A DNA stretch of 64,000 bases. Origin: Numidum massiliense (lineage in GTDB: Bacteria; Bacillota; Bacilli; Thermoactinomycetales; Novibacillaceae). The notes below the pieces were generated by a model. It ran no database searches. It saw nothing but the letters and a program-made list of their open reading frames with translations, and had not been told where the DNA came from. Shown one piece after another: positions 53,447 to 62,361 of this stretch; position 1 is the stretch's first letter, and each line of letters begins with the position of its first letter. A program made the position numbers and the translations under genes. The stretch covers positions 1 through 64,000 of the forward strand of contig NZ_CTDZ01000009.1 of NCBI RefSeq assembly GCF_001375555.1, read 5' to 3'.

Positions 53447-53631
53447 GTCGAAACCTCCTCCATTTTTATTGCCCACCATAGCTTATGCAGTAGAGATTGC
53501 ATAGGTACGTGTCACGCTTAAAATCGCTTGTCGCCGCAAAAAGCTGCCCATACATGCAAAAAAACACGCTTATGCAATTGCTAATTCGGCTTGCGTTTGC
53601 TAAATTGAAAAAAAGGCGAAGGAGAGATATG

Positions 53632-54456
53632 ATGAAATTATTTTTATCCGTCGATATGGAAGGGATTACGGGTCTCGTTGACCCGACGTTTATCGATTCG
53701 TCGCGACACCATTACACGCGGGGACAGCACTTAATGACGGCGGAGGCGAACCACGTCATCGAGGCGGCGTTTGCCACGGGTTGTCAAGAAGTGATCGTGA
53801 ACGACAGTCATTCAAAAATGAATAACATCATTATTGAACAGTTGCATCCGGAGGCAAAGCTCATCTCCGGAGATGTGAAACCTTTTTCGATGATGCAGGG
53901 GATGGACGATAGCTTCTCCGCGGCGGTATTTGTTGGCTATCACGCGCGGGCTTCAATGAAGGGCGTGCTCAGTCACACGATGATCTTCGGGGTGCGCAAT
54001 ATGTACATAAACGACGTGCTCGTCGGCGAATTCGGACTCAACGCGTATTTGGCCGGCTACTACGGCGTCCCGGTCGTCCTCGTGACGGGCGACGACGAAA
54101 TCGCAAGAGAAGCCGCGCAGTTAATCCCGGGCATTACGGCGGCCGTCGTAAAGGAACAAGCGTCCCGCACGGCCGCGCTCTGCTTGTCGCCGCAAAAGAG
54201 TGGCGAGTTGCTGCGCGCGAAGACGGCAGAGGCGCTGCACAACAGAGGGAAGGTGCAGCCGCTCGTGCCGCCGGACAACCCGGTACTCAAAATCGAGTTT
54301 GCCAATTACGGGCAAGCAGAATGGGCGAGCCTCGTGCCACGGGCAGAAATCGAAGCTGGGACGACAATCGTCTCCTATGAAGCGAGAAATATGTTAGAAG
54401 CGTACAAAGCGATGATCGCTATGACAGAATTGGCCATGAAGGCGGCGTTTAGCTAG
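53632..54456 (+). CDS. dppA: D-aminopeptidase DppA (M55 family)
   Basis: Zinc-dependent D-aminopeptidase that removes N-terminal D-Ala from D-Ala-D-Ala and similar peptides, recycling wall peptides. 274 residues, full length. Zinc-site motifs are LSVDMEGITG (Asp, Glu), NDSHSKMNN (His), GYHARAS and a final Glu region. It contains LSHTMIFGVRNMYIND as in B. subtilis DppA. Two adjacent ATGs (53629, 53632) follow AAGGAGAG; the second is better spaced. It stands alone, not in a dipeptide transporter operon. Confidence 0.92.
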   Translation: MKLFLSVDMEGITGLVDPTFIDSSRHHYTRGQHLMTAEANHVIEAAFATGCQEVIVNDSHSKMNNIIIEQLHPEAKLISGDVKPFSMMQGMDDSFSAAVFVGYHARASMKGVLSHTMIFGVRNMYINDVLVGEFGLNAYLAGYYGVPVVLVTGDDEIAREAAQLIPGITAAVVKEQASRTAALCLSPQKSGELLRAKTAEALHNRGKVQPLVPPDNPVLKIEFANYGQAEWASLVPRAEIEAGTTIVSYEARNMLEAYKAMIAMTELAMKAAFS

Positions 54457-54490
54457 GCAAACGTTCCGGCAATAAAGCGCCTAGTCGTTC

Positions 54491-54542
54491 GCGCGATTCC
54501 TATCCGATTGTCATTCAGGATGGGAACCGCGCATTTTTTTTT
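54491..54542 (+). terminator. Terminator of dppA
   Basis: A 15-base arm from 54491 (GCGCGATTCCTATCC) pairs with 54518-54532 with two mismatches, then nine T. Confidence 0.8.
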
Positions 54543-54553
54543 GCAAAAAGCTA

Positions 54554-54582
54554 TTGTCAAGCGGTCGTTTTCCTGTTAAAAT
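54554..54582 (+). promoter_or_regulatory. Putative promoter of the second aspartokinase gene
   Basis: TTGTCA at 54554-54559, 17-base spacer, TAAAAT at 54577-54582. Confidence 0.6.
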
Positions 54583-54678
54583 GTCCATTATAAGAAAACA
54601 TATGTACACACTGAGCGGACACAGACGATTGTACATATCGGGGAACCGGGTTTTCGATAGAGAAGGGATGGCTGGAAA

Positions 54679-55911
54679 ATGCGCGTAATTGTTCAAAAGT
54701 TTGGCGGTACGTCGCTACGTTCGCCCGAACGCGTGCGTCATGCCGCGGGCATCGTCGCCCGCGAAGTATCGGAGGGACAGCGGGTCGTCGTCGTCGTTTC
54801 GGCGATGGGGGACGACACAGACCAGTTAATGGAAAAGGCAAAACAGCTGAGGTCCTGCCCACCGCCGCGCGAGCTCGACATGTTGCTCGCGACAGGGGAA
54901 CAAGTATCGATGGCCCTTTTTGCGATGGCACTTCAGCAACTTGGCATTGGCGCTGTTTCATTGACCGGCTGGCAGGCGGGGATTGTCACAGACGCTGTCC
55001 ATACGGAGGCAGAAATACGAGAAGTGGCGAAAGAGCGGATTTACGCGCGGCTGGCCGAAGGAAACGTCGTCATCGTCGCCGGGTTTCAAGGCGTAACGGA
55101 GGACGGGGAAATAACGACGCTCGGGCGGGGCGGTTCGGACACGACGGCGGTCGCCTTAGCTGCGGCACTCGCCGCGGAACGGTGCGACATTTTTACCGAT
55201 GTGGATGGCGTGTTTACGGCGGATCCGCGCATCGTGCCCTCTGCACAGAAGTTGGCGTGCGTCGGATACGATGAGATGTTAACGATGGCGCACTTTGGGG
55301 CGAATGTCCTGCATGCGCGGGCTGTCAATTTTGCGAAAAAATATCGGGTGCCACTGTCCGTGCGGTCGAGTTTCCACGATGGAGCAGGGACGCGCATCGG
55401 AGAGGGCGGTTCCCGCGTGTGTGGTGTTGCTTGTAAAGGGCCATTGGCGAAAATAACGTTTGGCGATGTGGCGGATTTACCATCCGTACGCACTTTGCGG
55501 GCACATCTACTTGCAGCACTCCCTCGCTTATCGGTGCCAGACGACACACTACTCGTCGGCGGCGGTGCGAAAGAACTGACCGTTTGCATCGGTGCAGAGC
55601 ACTTACCGCGCGCATTGGAAATACTCGAAGGCGAGCGGGAACTGTTACGCAACGCAAAGGCGCGTTATGAGCAGGGATGGGCGCAAGTGTCGCTCATCGG
55701 AGCCGGCTTATGCGACTGTGACCGGGATCAGGTACGCGCCGATGTATTGCGCTGTGTACGTAGCGTTCACGGGGACGCTGAACTGTTTAGCGCGACCGAT
55801 TTGTCAATTTCGTGTATCGTTCCGGAAGAGAGTGTCCAGGAGGCGGCTGGCGCGTTACACCGTACATTCGGCCTCGAACGCGTCGCGGAGGAAAAGGTAG
55901 CCATCGTATAA
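54679..55911 (+). CDS. Aspartate kinase, second divergent copy
   Basis: 410 residues. The kinase domain is intact: IVQKFGGTSLRSPERV, VSAMGDDTDQLM, ATGEQVSMALF, TLGRGGSDTTAVALA, FTDVDGVFTADPR. The C-terminal ACT region differs from the lysC copy at 29770. The usual effector stretch (QSEHE in that copy) is not recognisable, and the internal ATG start for a beta subunit is missing. Altered or absent lysine feedback is therefore likely. In related species multiple aspartokinases split wall, spore dipicolinate and amino acid supply. Own promoter and terminator. Confidence 0.92.
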   Translation: MRVIVQKFGGTSLRSPERVRHAAGIVAREVSEGQRVVVVVSAMGDDTDQLMEKAKQLRSCPPPRELDMLLATGEQVSMALFAMALQQLGIGAVSLTGWQAGIVTDAVHTEAEIREVAKERIYARLAEGNVVIVAGFQGVTEDGEITTLGRGGSDTTAVALAAALAAERCDIFTDVDGVFTADPRIVPSAQKLACVGYDEMLTMAHFGANVLHARAVNFAKKYRVPLSVRSSFHDGAGTRIGEGGSRVCGVACKGPLAKITFGDVADLPSVRTLRAHLLAALPRLSVPDDTLLVGGGAKELTVCIGAEHLPRALEILEGERELLRNAKARYEQGWAQVSLIGAGLCDCDRDQVRADVLRCVRSVHGDAELFSATDLSISCIVPEESVQEAAGALHRTFGLERVAEEKVAIV

Positions 55912-55941
55912 GAGCGCCGTCGTGATCGTCTAACTAGGAAG

Positions 55942-55981
55942 AAAAACCCACTGTGCGGGGCGAACGCAACAGTGGGTTTTT
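55942..55981. terminator. Bidirectional terminator between aspartokinase 2 and nhaC
   Basis: AAAAACCCACTGT at 55942-55954 pairs perfectly with ACAGTGGGTTTTT at 55969-55981, giving T-runs on both strands. Confidence 0.9.
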
Positions 55982-55983
55982 TA

Positions 55984-57558
55984 TTAGGCTGTCATATTGC
56001 CCGGCTTTACTTTGTCCGTCCCCCATACTTTGTTCAATGCGAAAGAGATCGCGAGTAACACGATTGTTCCCGCGGCGAGAGAGAGCAAAATAGAGTCTGT
56101 AAAGCCGAGGACGAGAAATGCGGCGATGCCTCCGATGCCAGCGGTAAGCGCGTAAGGTAGCTGGGTGTTGACGTGGTCGATGTGGTCGCACGAAGCGCCG
56201 GACGACGATAAGATCGTCGTGTCCGAAATCGGCGAACAGTGGTCACCGAAGATCCCCCCGCTAAACACTGCTGCGATCGCGGCGTACACGGAGACGTCTA
56301 ACTGGTGTGCGAGCGGAATGGCAATCGGTAACATAATCGCGAACGTCCCGTAAGACGTGCCGGTCGTAAAAGCGATGATCGCCCCGATGACGAATAAGAG
56401 CACCGGGATAAATTCGGGCCAAGTCGTGCCTTGGACGATGGAAATGACGTATTTGGCTGTACCAATCTCTTTCGTCACGGCACCGATCGACCACGCCAGT
56501 GTCAAAATGACATAGACGAGCGTCATGCCTTTAATGCCGCTCATGTAAATGTCGATACCTTGGCGGAAATTGAATATTTTTTGTGACATGCCGAGCACGA
56601 TTCCGACTGCACCGGCGATGAGCGCAGCGAGCGTAATTGCTAGTCCACCGTCTGCGTCGGCAATGGCAGTAAAGAGGTCTTTTGAAGGTGCACCGCCTGT
56701 CCACATATAACCGCCTGACCATAAATACATAATGGGAATTAGAATGAGAAGTACGGCGATCGGGATGACGATGTTGCGCAGTTTCGGAACGGCGTTTTCC
56801 AGCGGCCGAGCATCTGTAATTTCACTCGCGGAAGGTGGATTGGCTCCGTCGCGCATCAGTTTGCCCTCGGTGCGTGCCCGCCGTTCGGCGGTGGCCATCG
56901 GCCCGAACTCAAATTTGGACGAGATGACGAAAAGAACCATTACTAGTGCGAGGATCGCGTAAAAGTTATACGGGATCGTCTTTAAGTAAGCGATATATTC
57001 CGTGTCAGCGATGTGTAACGCCGCGAACTCTGTCCCGATGAGTCCCATGACGAATACGACCCAAGTCGAGATCGGTCCGAGCAAGCACGCAGGTGCGGAC
57101 GTCGAATCGACAATGTAGGCCAGCTTTTCACGCGACACGCGGAATTTGTCGGTGACGGGGCGCATGACGCTGCCTACGGTAAGTGCGTTAAAATAGTCTT
57201 CGAAAAAAATAGCGAGTCCGAACAGCCACGTGGCAAATTGTGCGCCCATTGGTGATTTCACACGCTTGGCCACAGCTTCGGCGATCGCATAAGCGCCGCC
57301 CGTTTTTTGCAGTACGGCGATGAGACCGCCGAAAAAAGCGGCATACAGAATAATTGTCGCATTGTCTGGATCCCCAAGGCTTGGGGCAATAATGTTACTA
57401 AAACTCGTATAAAGCCCCGCAAACGGGTTCCAACCTTCGAGCATCGTCGCCCCGATCCATATTCCGGCAAAAAGTGAGGGAATGACATCCCTCGTAATCA
57501 AGGCAAGTACAATCGCTAACACGGGGGGAAGTAAGGATAAAATGCCAAAGTCGTCCAT
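55984..57558 (-). CDS. nhaC: Na+/H+ antiporter NhaC family
   Basis: 524 residues with about 12 membrane segments. Secondary antiporter exchanging Na+ (in some members malate/lactate or other ions) for H+. IFFEDYFNALTVGSVMRPVTD, DSTSAPACLLGPISTW and GGIFGDHCSPISDTTILSSSGASCDHIDHVNTQLPYA are NhaC signatures. ATG 57558 has a GAGAGGAG site. Monocistronic. The exact cation is not predictable. Confidence 0.9.
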   Translation of the reverse strand: MDDFGILSLLPPVLAIVLALITRDVIPSLFAGIWIGATMLEGWNPFAGLYTSFSNIIAPSLGDPDNATIILYAAFFGGLIAVLQKTGGAYAIAEAVAKRVKSPMGAQFATWLFGLAIFFEDYFNALTVGSVMRPVTDKFRVSREKLAYIVDSTSAPACLLGPISTWVVFVMGLIGTEFAALHIADTEYIAYLKTIPYNFYAILALVMVLFVISSKFEFGPMATAERRARTEGKLMRDGANPPSASEITDARPLENAVPKLRNIVIPIAVLLILIPIMYLWSGGYMWTGGAPSKDLFTAIADADGGLAITLAALIAGAVGIVLGMSQKIFNFRQGIDIYMSGIKGMTLVYVILTLAWSIGAVTKEIGTAKYVISIVQGTTWPEFIPVLLFVIGAIIAFTTGTSYGTFAIMLPIAIPLAHQLDVSVYAAIAAVFSGGIFGDHCSPISDTTILSSSGASCDHIDHVNTQLPYALTAGIGGIAAFLVLGFTDSILLSLAAGTIVLLAISFALNKVWGTDKVKPGNMTA

Positions 57559-57890
57559 CTGCTAGCTCCTCTCTTACTGAGAATGCGCATAAACCGCAAA
57601 CTGTGTACCCGCTTACAAAAAATAAACCTCATCGTCAGTATCGTTAGCATCAACGCGTCAGTATCGTAGCCTCAACATCGAAGCCTCAACGCGCATTAAT
57701 AACGAGACTGCGCCCCTGATGCCACTCTCCACCCCATCCACCCTCCATCTCATCCACCCTCCATCCTATCCACCTTCAGTCCCGAGGGTCAGTGAATGTG
57801 TGTGGCGAACGAAAACTTAGACATTTTTCTAGAGGGGCAAATAACAATAGTTACCCAATTATGTCGCAGCCTTAGGGCAATGTCAACCGT

Positions 57891-57919
57891 TTTCTAGATC
57901 GGCAGACGTATGCTATAAT
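57891..57919 (+). promoter_or_regulatory. Putative dapL promoter
   Basis: TTTCTA at 57891-57896, 17-base spacer, TATAAT at 57914-57919 with TG one base before it (extended -10). The rest of 57559-57890 holds nothing recognised except CATCCACCCTCC-type short repeats near 57735-57770. Confidence 0.55.
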
Positions 57920-57952
57920 CAAAAATGTAGAATATTTTAACTGACTTTTAGT

Positions 57953-58012
57953 CGAATGAGTGGCAGAATGAGTGGTCGAATGAGCGGAAGAATGAGTGGT
58001 CGAATGAGTGAC
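57953..58012 (+). repeat. Five 12-bp tandem repeats in the dapL leader
   Basis: Units of the form (C/A)GAATGAG(T/C)GG(T/C/A)- follow each other exactly from 57953 to 58012, arranged partly as a 24-bp pair of alternating CGAATGAG and AGAATGAG units. They lie between the promoter and the start codon. Confidence 0.8.
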
Positions 58013-58037
58013 TGAAAGGTAAGGTGCCAAACGACAA

Positions 58038-59222
58038 ATGAAAGCGCTACGATTACAGTCCGACCGCGTCGGACAAATACCGCCGTACATGTTTGCCGAA
58101 TTGAACAAGAAAAAAGCTGCGCTCTCCGCCCGCGGCGTCGATGTGATCGACTTAGGAGTGGGCGATCCCGATTTACCGACCCCTGCGCACGTGTTAGATA
58201 AGATGCGCGAGGAACTAAGCAAAATGGAAAACTCGCGCTATCCGAGCTATGTCGGTTGTACGGAGTTCCGCGAGGCCGTCGCTGCCTACTACGCGCAAAA
58301 CTACGGCGTCACACTCGATCCGGATCGTGAAGTGCTCGCCCTGATCGGTTCGAAAGAAGGCATCGCCAACTTAATTTACGCACAAGTTGATCCAGGGGAT
58401 TACGCCCTTGTACCCGACCCGGGCTACCCGGTGTATCGGATGGCGACCTTGCTCGCGAATGGACGCTATCATTCGTTACCGCTGCGGGCAGCGGAGGGGT
58501 TTCTACCGAATTATGAAGAGATCCCACCGGAAGTACTCGCTCAAGCGCGCATCTTGTTCGTCAACTACCCGAACAATCCGACGGCGGCCGTCGCCGACGA
58601 GGCGTTTTACGCGCGTACGGTTAACTTTGCCCGCGCGGAAAACATTGTCGTCGCCAACGACTTCGCCTACAACGAAATTGCCTTTAACGAGTACAAGCCG
58701 CCTAGTATTATGCAAATTCCCGGAGCGAAAGACGTCGCTGTCGAGCTCGGCTCGCTGTCGAAGACGTTCTCGATGACCGGGTGGCGCATCGGTTACATCG
58801 TCGGTAACCGCGAAGTGATTAAAGCGGTGGCCACGATCAAAAGTAACGTCGACTCCGGCCAATATACGGCCATTCAGCGTACAGCGGCGACGGCGCTAAC
58901 TGGGCCGCGCGACTTCTTAGCACACAATTTGCGCGTATACGAGACGCGGCAACAGACGGTTTTGGAAGGGTTAAAGGCTTTAGGCATCGACGTTTCTCCA
59001 CCGCGGGCCAGCTTTTTCGTGTGGGCGCCGCTTCCTGCTGGGGCGATCAGTTCGGCCGACTTTGCGGAAAAGCTTCTTACCGAGACGGGGGTCGTCGTGA
59101 CGCCCGGGGCAGCTTTTGGCCCACACGGCGAGGGGTACTTTCGCCTCTCGCTGTCGCTGGCGACGGAGCGGTTGGAGGAGGCAATGCAGCGCATACAATC
59201 ACTTGCGGCCAGAACGCGTTAG
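58038..59222 (+). CDS. dapL: LL-diaminopimelate aminotransferase
   Basis: PLP enzyme converting tetrahydrodipicolinate to LL-diaminopimelate in one step with glutamate. 394 residues. Motifs: DLGVGDPDLPTP, SRYPSYVGCTEFREAV, LIGSKEGIANLIY, VPDPGYPVY, VNYPNNPTAAV, and the PLP lysine in LGSLSKTFSMTGWRIGY. The whole matches DapL much better than generic aspartate aminotransferases. ATG 58038 lies just after AAAGGTAAGG. The M20 hydrolase gene follows after 170 bases. A broad-specificity aminotransferase remains possible. Confidence 0.85.
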   Translation: MKALRLQSDRVGQIPPYMFAELNKKKAALSARGVDVIDLGVGDPDLPTPAHVLDKMREELSKMENSRYPSYVGCTEFREAVAAYYAQNYGVTLDPDREVLALIGSKEGIANLIYAQVDPGDYALVPDPGYPVYRMATLLANGRYHSLPLRAAEGFLPNYEEIPPEVLAQARILFVNYPNNPTAAVADEAFYARTVNFARAENIVVANDFAYNEIAFNEYKPPSIMQIPGAKDVAVELGSLSKTFSMTGWRIGYIVGNREVIKAVATIKSNVDSGQYTAIQRTAATALTGPRDFLAHNLRVYETRQQTVLEGLKALGIDVSPPRASFFVWAPLPAGAISSADFAEKLLTETGVVVTPGAAFGPHGEGYFRLSLSLATERLEEAMQRIQSLAARTR

Positions 59223-59393
59223 TTTATTCGTTTAATTTTCGGGAGAGCGTAGACGAGTTACGGTCGTTAGCTTGCCCGTTTTTTTGTGCTAAAATGAGGG
59301 GGAGCCAAGTCATATGTATTAGCACTACCGCGATGTGATCGGATACATTCGTCGCACGTCGTACACCCGATTTTTTGTGTGGGAGGGATCCTA

Positions 59394-60569
59394 TTGCAAG
59401 ACATACTATATAACGGACTCGATGAGCTGTACCAAGAAATGGTCGATATTCGTCGGTACTTACACCAACATCCGGAGCTGTCGTTTCAAGAAGTGGAAAC
59501 ACCGGCATACATTGCGGCATACCATCGAAAGTTAGGTCACGAGGTGCGTACTGGAGTCGGTGAACGGGGCGTCGTCGCCGTGCTTCGTGGGGCGAAGCCG
59601 GGGAAAACTGTGGCGCTGCGCGCCGACTTCGACGCGCTCCCGATTCAAGATGAGAAAGAGGTGCCGTACAAGTCGCAAGTTGCCGGTGTGATGCATGCCT
59701 GTGGCCACGACGGACATACGGCGACACTGTTGGTCTTAGCGAAAGTGTTGAACGGGCTAAAAGAGCACTTGGCCGGCAACGTCGTCTTTATCCACCAGCA
59801 CGCGGAGGAAATGTCCCCGGGCGGCGCGATCGCCATGGTTGAAGACGGCTGTTTAGAAGGAGTAGACGCCATTTTTGGCACCCATTTGTGGGCGACGTTG
59901 CCGTCGGGCCACGTGTTTTACCGCTCCGGCCCGATTATGGCTGCGGCCGACCGCTTTGAGATCGAAATTGTCGGGCAGGGCGGGCATGGCGGTTCGCCGC
60001 ACATGACGAGAGACGCCCTCGTCGTCGGCGCACAACTCGTCACGACGTTACAACAACTCGTCAGTCGCCGCGTCGACCCGATTGAGTGCGCTGTCGTCTC
60101 AATCGGCTCATTTCACGCAGGAAATGCATTCAACGTCATCGCCGACCGCGCCTACTTACAAGGAACCGCGCGCTCGTACAGTGCAGACGTGCGCGACCTC
60201 GTGGAGCGGGAAATTAGGCGCATCGTCGAAGGCACGTGCCTTTCTGCCGACGTCACTTACGACATGAACTACGTGCGCGGTTACCCGCCAGTCGTCAATC
60301 ACGAGAACGAGACAGAGTTTCTCGCGACGCTCGCCCGCGCCGTTCCAGCAGTAAAAGGCGTGAGCGAAATTGCGCCACAAATGGGCGGGGAGGACTTCGC
60401 CTATTATTTAGAACACGTACCGGGAACGTTTTTCTTCACGGGTGCGAGGCATCCGTACTGGGAAGTCACCTATCCACACCACCATCCGAAATTTGACATT
60501 GACGAAGGGGCGATGCTCGTCGCAGCGCAGACGCTCGGCAGTGCTGCCTTGTCGTATTTGGCACAATAA
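59394..60569 (+). CDS. M20 family amidohydrolase
   Basis: 391 residues from TTG 59394, which is seven bases from GGGAGGG; GTG 59379 overlaps that site. Dinuclear zinc hydrolase of the HipO/IAA-amino acid hydrolase group (M20D). Motifs: RADFDALPIQDEK, MHACGHDGHTATLL, HQHAEEMSPGGA, GGHGGSPH and MGGEDFAYYLEH. Likely deacylates N-acyl amino acids. Next to dapL, an N-acetyl-DAP deacetylase role can be considered but is not shown by the sequence. Confidence 0.88.
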   Translation: MQDILYNGLDELYQEMVDIRRYLHQHPELSFQEVETPAYIAAYHRKLGHEVRTGVGERGVVAVLRGAKPGKTVALRADFDALPIQDEKEVPYKSQVAGVMHACGHDGHTATLLVLAKVLNGLKEHLAGNVVFIHQHAEEMSPGGAIAMVEDGCLEGVDAIFGTHLWATLPSGHVFYRSGPIMAAADRFEIEIVGQGGHGGSPHMTRDALVVGAQLVTTLQQLVSRRVDPIECAVVSIGSFHAGNAFNVIADRAYLQGTARSYSADVRDLVEREIRRIVEGTCLSADVTYDMNYVRGYPPVVNHENETEFLATLARAVPAVKGVSEIAPQMGGEDFAYYLEHVPGTFFFTGARHPYWEVTYPHHHPKFDIDEGAMLVAAQTLGSAALSYLAQ

Positions 60570-60587
60570 GCTTAGGAGGTTGTCACG

Positions 60588-61010
60588 TTGTATACTTTAC
60601 CGAGTAACGAACAACGCAAACGCATCTTGGAAGAAGCTCAAACAATTGCTGTCGTCGGTTTGTCCAACCGTCCCGAGCGCACGAGCTATATGATCGCCCA
60701 AGCGATGCAACAGAACGGCTACCGCATTATTCCGGTGAACCCGGTCCTCAAAGAGCCGGTGTTAGGGGAAGAGCCGTATGCGTCGCTCACCGACATCGAG
60801 GAGCCAGTCGATCTCGTGAACGTGTTTCGCCGTAGTGAGTACACGCCGGAAATTGCCACCCAGGCAGTGGAGATAAAAGCGAAAGTACTGTGGCTGCAGC
60901 AAGGTGTTTTCAATGAGGAAGCTGCCCGCATTGCCCGGGAAGGCGGCTTGGCTGTCGTCATGGATCAATGTATTAAAGTCGACCACGCGCTTTTTATCGG
61001 AAAGAAATAA
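60588..61010 (+). CDS. CoA-binding domain protein (YccU-like)
   Basis: 140 residues forming one Rossmann CoA-binding domain: IAVVGLSNRPERTSYMIAQAMQQNGYRIIPVNP, VDLVNVFRRSE, LWLQQGVFNEEA and VMDQCIKVDH. The role is unknown across the family. TTG 60588 follows TTAGGAGG. It is 18 bases after the M20 gene, so probably in one transcript with it. Confidence 0.88.
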   Translation: MYTLPSNEQRKRILEEAQTIAVVGLSNRPERTSYMIAQAMQQNGYRIIPVNPVLKEPVLGEEPYASLTDIEEPVDLVNVFRRSEYTPEIATQAVEIKAKVLWLQQGVFNEEAARIAREGGLAVVMDQCIKVDHALFIGKK

Positions 61011-61107
61011 ATAGGTGCGTGTTAAAGTACTTACTGACAGTGTGAATGATATAATGATACAAACCGAAATGGCTCGCTCGTTTTAGCGCAAAGAACGAGG
61101 TGGTTCC

Positions 61108-61293
61108 ATGGAGACGCTAAAACTGTCGGAAATCGTGAAGGCAATGGCGCCAGATTTATACGCGCTGTTGACGGAAGAAGAATTGGACGCTGATGTCGTT
61201 ATTCACGGTGAGGTCGGGACGCTCGCACGGGAAGATGTGAACCGCATCATCGCTTCGGCGATTGAGCAAAACTTACAGACACCCCTTTGTTAA
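61108..61293 (+). CDS. Small acidic protein of unknown function
   Basis: 61 residues, mostly helical by pattern, acidic, no membrane segment, one Cys as the last residue. ATG 61108 follows AACGAGGTGG. It is bounded by a strong terminator. I do not recognise the family. Confidence 0.55.
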   Translation: METLKLSEIVKAMAPDLYALLTEEELDADVVIHGEVGTLAREDVNRIIASAIEQNLQTPLC

Positions 61294-61302
61294 ATGGGCA
61301 AA

Positions 61303-61335
61303 AACACCGCAGGATTGCCCCTGCGGTGTTTTTTT
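61303..61335 (+). terminator. Terminator after the small acidic protein gene
   Basis: AACACCGCAGG at 61303-61313 pairs perfectly with CCTGCGGTGTT at 61320-61330, then T-run. Confidence 0.9.
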
Positions 61336-61509
61336 GAAAAAACGAGGCATGACTGTGCGACGACGGTACGTTCAGTTGTTACTTTGCGTTAGTTCTTCTG
61401 TCGTTTATAGCGCACTCGTCCCAACTGCCATTATCGAGAAAAATGCGTTTGTTCCAACTGCTGGTCATCTAGTTCAACGTTTCGTTTCCGCGATGTCCGC
61501 CTGCGTCGG

Positions 61510-61827
61510 TCAGTTGCCGAACGGGAGCGCGATTAACGTATGCCAGTCGTCCGATTGCACCGTGTGTTGTGCAATCCGATTCACGTGACGTTTGCCGCAC
61601 CGCTGACACTCGTGTACAATTTGGTACCCTTTTTTCTTATGGCGTTTTAGGCCAACGGGCGCCATCAGTCCGCGGCAACGATTGCGCCGATCTCCCGGTA
61701 CGTTGTCGACGTGTTTTGAATATAAACAAAACGGACAGTGGTTTCTGTAACTTCCATTCGATACGGGAAGTACTTGTCTCCCGCACGATTCACAATGAAA
61801 AGCTGTATTTTCTGTTTCCCTGCTCAT
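61510..61827 (-). CDS. RNHCP domain protein
   Basis: 105 residues with FHCESCG, then SYRNHCPFCLYSKHVDNVPGDR, the motif that names the RNHCP family, and later HECQRCGKRHVNR. The Cys pairs suggest two zinc-binding knuckles. The function of the family is unknown to me; a nucleic-acid role is plausible for the basic middle (GLKRHKKKGYQ). ATG 61827 follows a TGGAGGTG site. A perfect palindrome lies immediately upstream of that site. Confidence 0.85.
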   Translation of the reverse strand: MSRETENTAFHCESCGRQVLPVSNGSYRNHCPFCLYSKHVDNVPGDRRNRCRGLMAPVGLKRHKKKGYQIVHECQRCGKRHVNRIAQHTVQSDDWHTLIALPFGN

Positions 61828-61840
61828 ACCCGCACCTCCA

Positions 61841-61860
61841 CGATTTTTTGCAAAAAATCG
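61841..61860. promoter_or_regulatory. Perfect 20-bp palindrome before the RNHCP gene
   Basis: CGATTTTTTGCAAAAAATCG is fully self-complementary and ends directly before the ribosome-binding site. It may be an operator, or a hairpin affecting translation. Confidence 0.55.
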
Positions 61861-62361
61861 GTAGAGGCAGGGTTCCGTATGCTCTTCCTAATACATCTTA
61901 GGTTTCAGGCTCGGTTAGCCGAGGGACACATTCACCGCGATTCCTCTCGGTTGGCGATTACTTCTCGTTCCTGCTTCATCCATGTCTTTCGACCAAAGAA
62001 TCCGGACCACGACCAACTTTATGACTTTGTATTGGCCACTGTAGGGCGGGCATCCCCACCCTCCACGAGTAAGTGTCGACTACCCTCACTGACGTTTGGC
62101 GTCGTCCCCTAATGTGTATGTGCAGTGAAAGAAAAAAGCGAATAGCCCGTTAAACGGTATCGATCGTGTAACACAAGATCCTCCTTTTGCGCCGACAGCC
62201 ATGCCAACCAATTGTAGCACACGAAAAGGCAAACGGCGGGGCTCACTTGACGATCATCCGCATGTGCATGGAACGACTTTTTTTGAAATCGTTATTTGTA
62301 ATGGGTATGATCTAAGTATGAATAACGTATGAGTGCAAGCTAAGCGAGAGGAGATAGTCCT
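61861..62361. other. Gene-free region, possibly carrying a decayed insertion element
   Basis: No complete gene was found. On the minus strand short overlapping open frames end at about 61916-62000, and a stem pairs CCGAGAGG with CCCTCGG around 61918-61952. The plus-strand end (62340-62361) holds the sppA ribosome-binding site. The element idea is weak. Confidence 0.25.

Noticed and set aside
53045-53480. Plus-strand open frames across the coat-like gene
   Set aside because: They mirror the repetitive Pro/Tyr codons of the minus-strand gene and have no ribosome-binding site.
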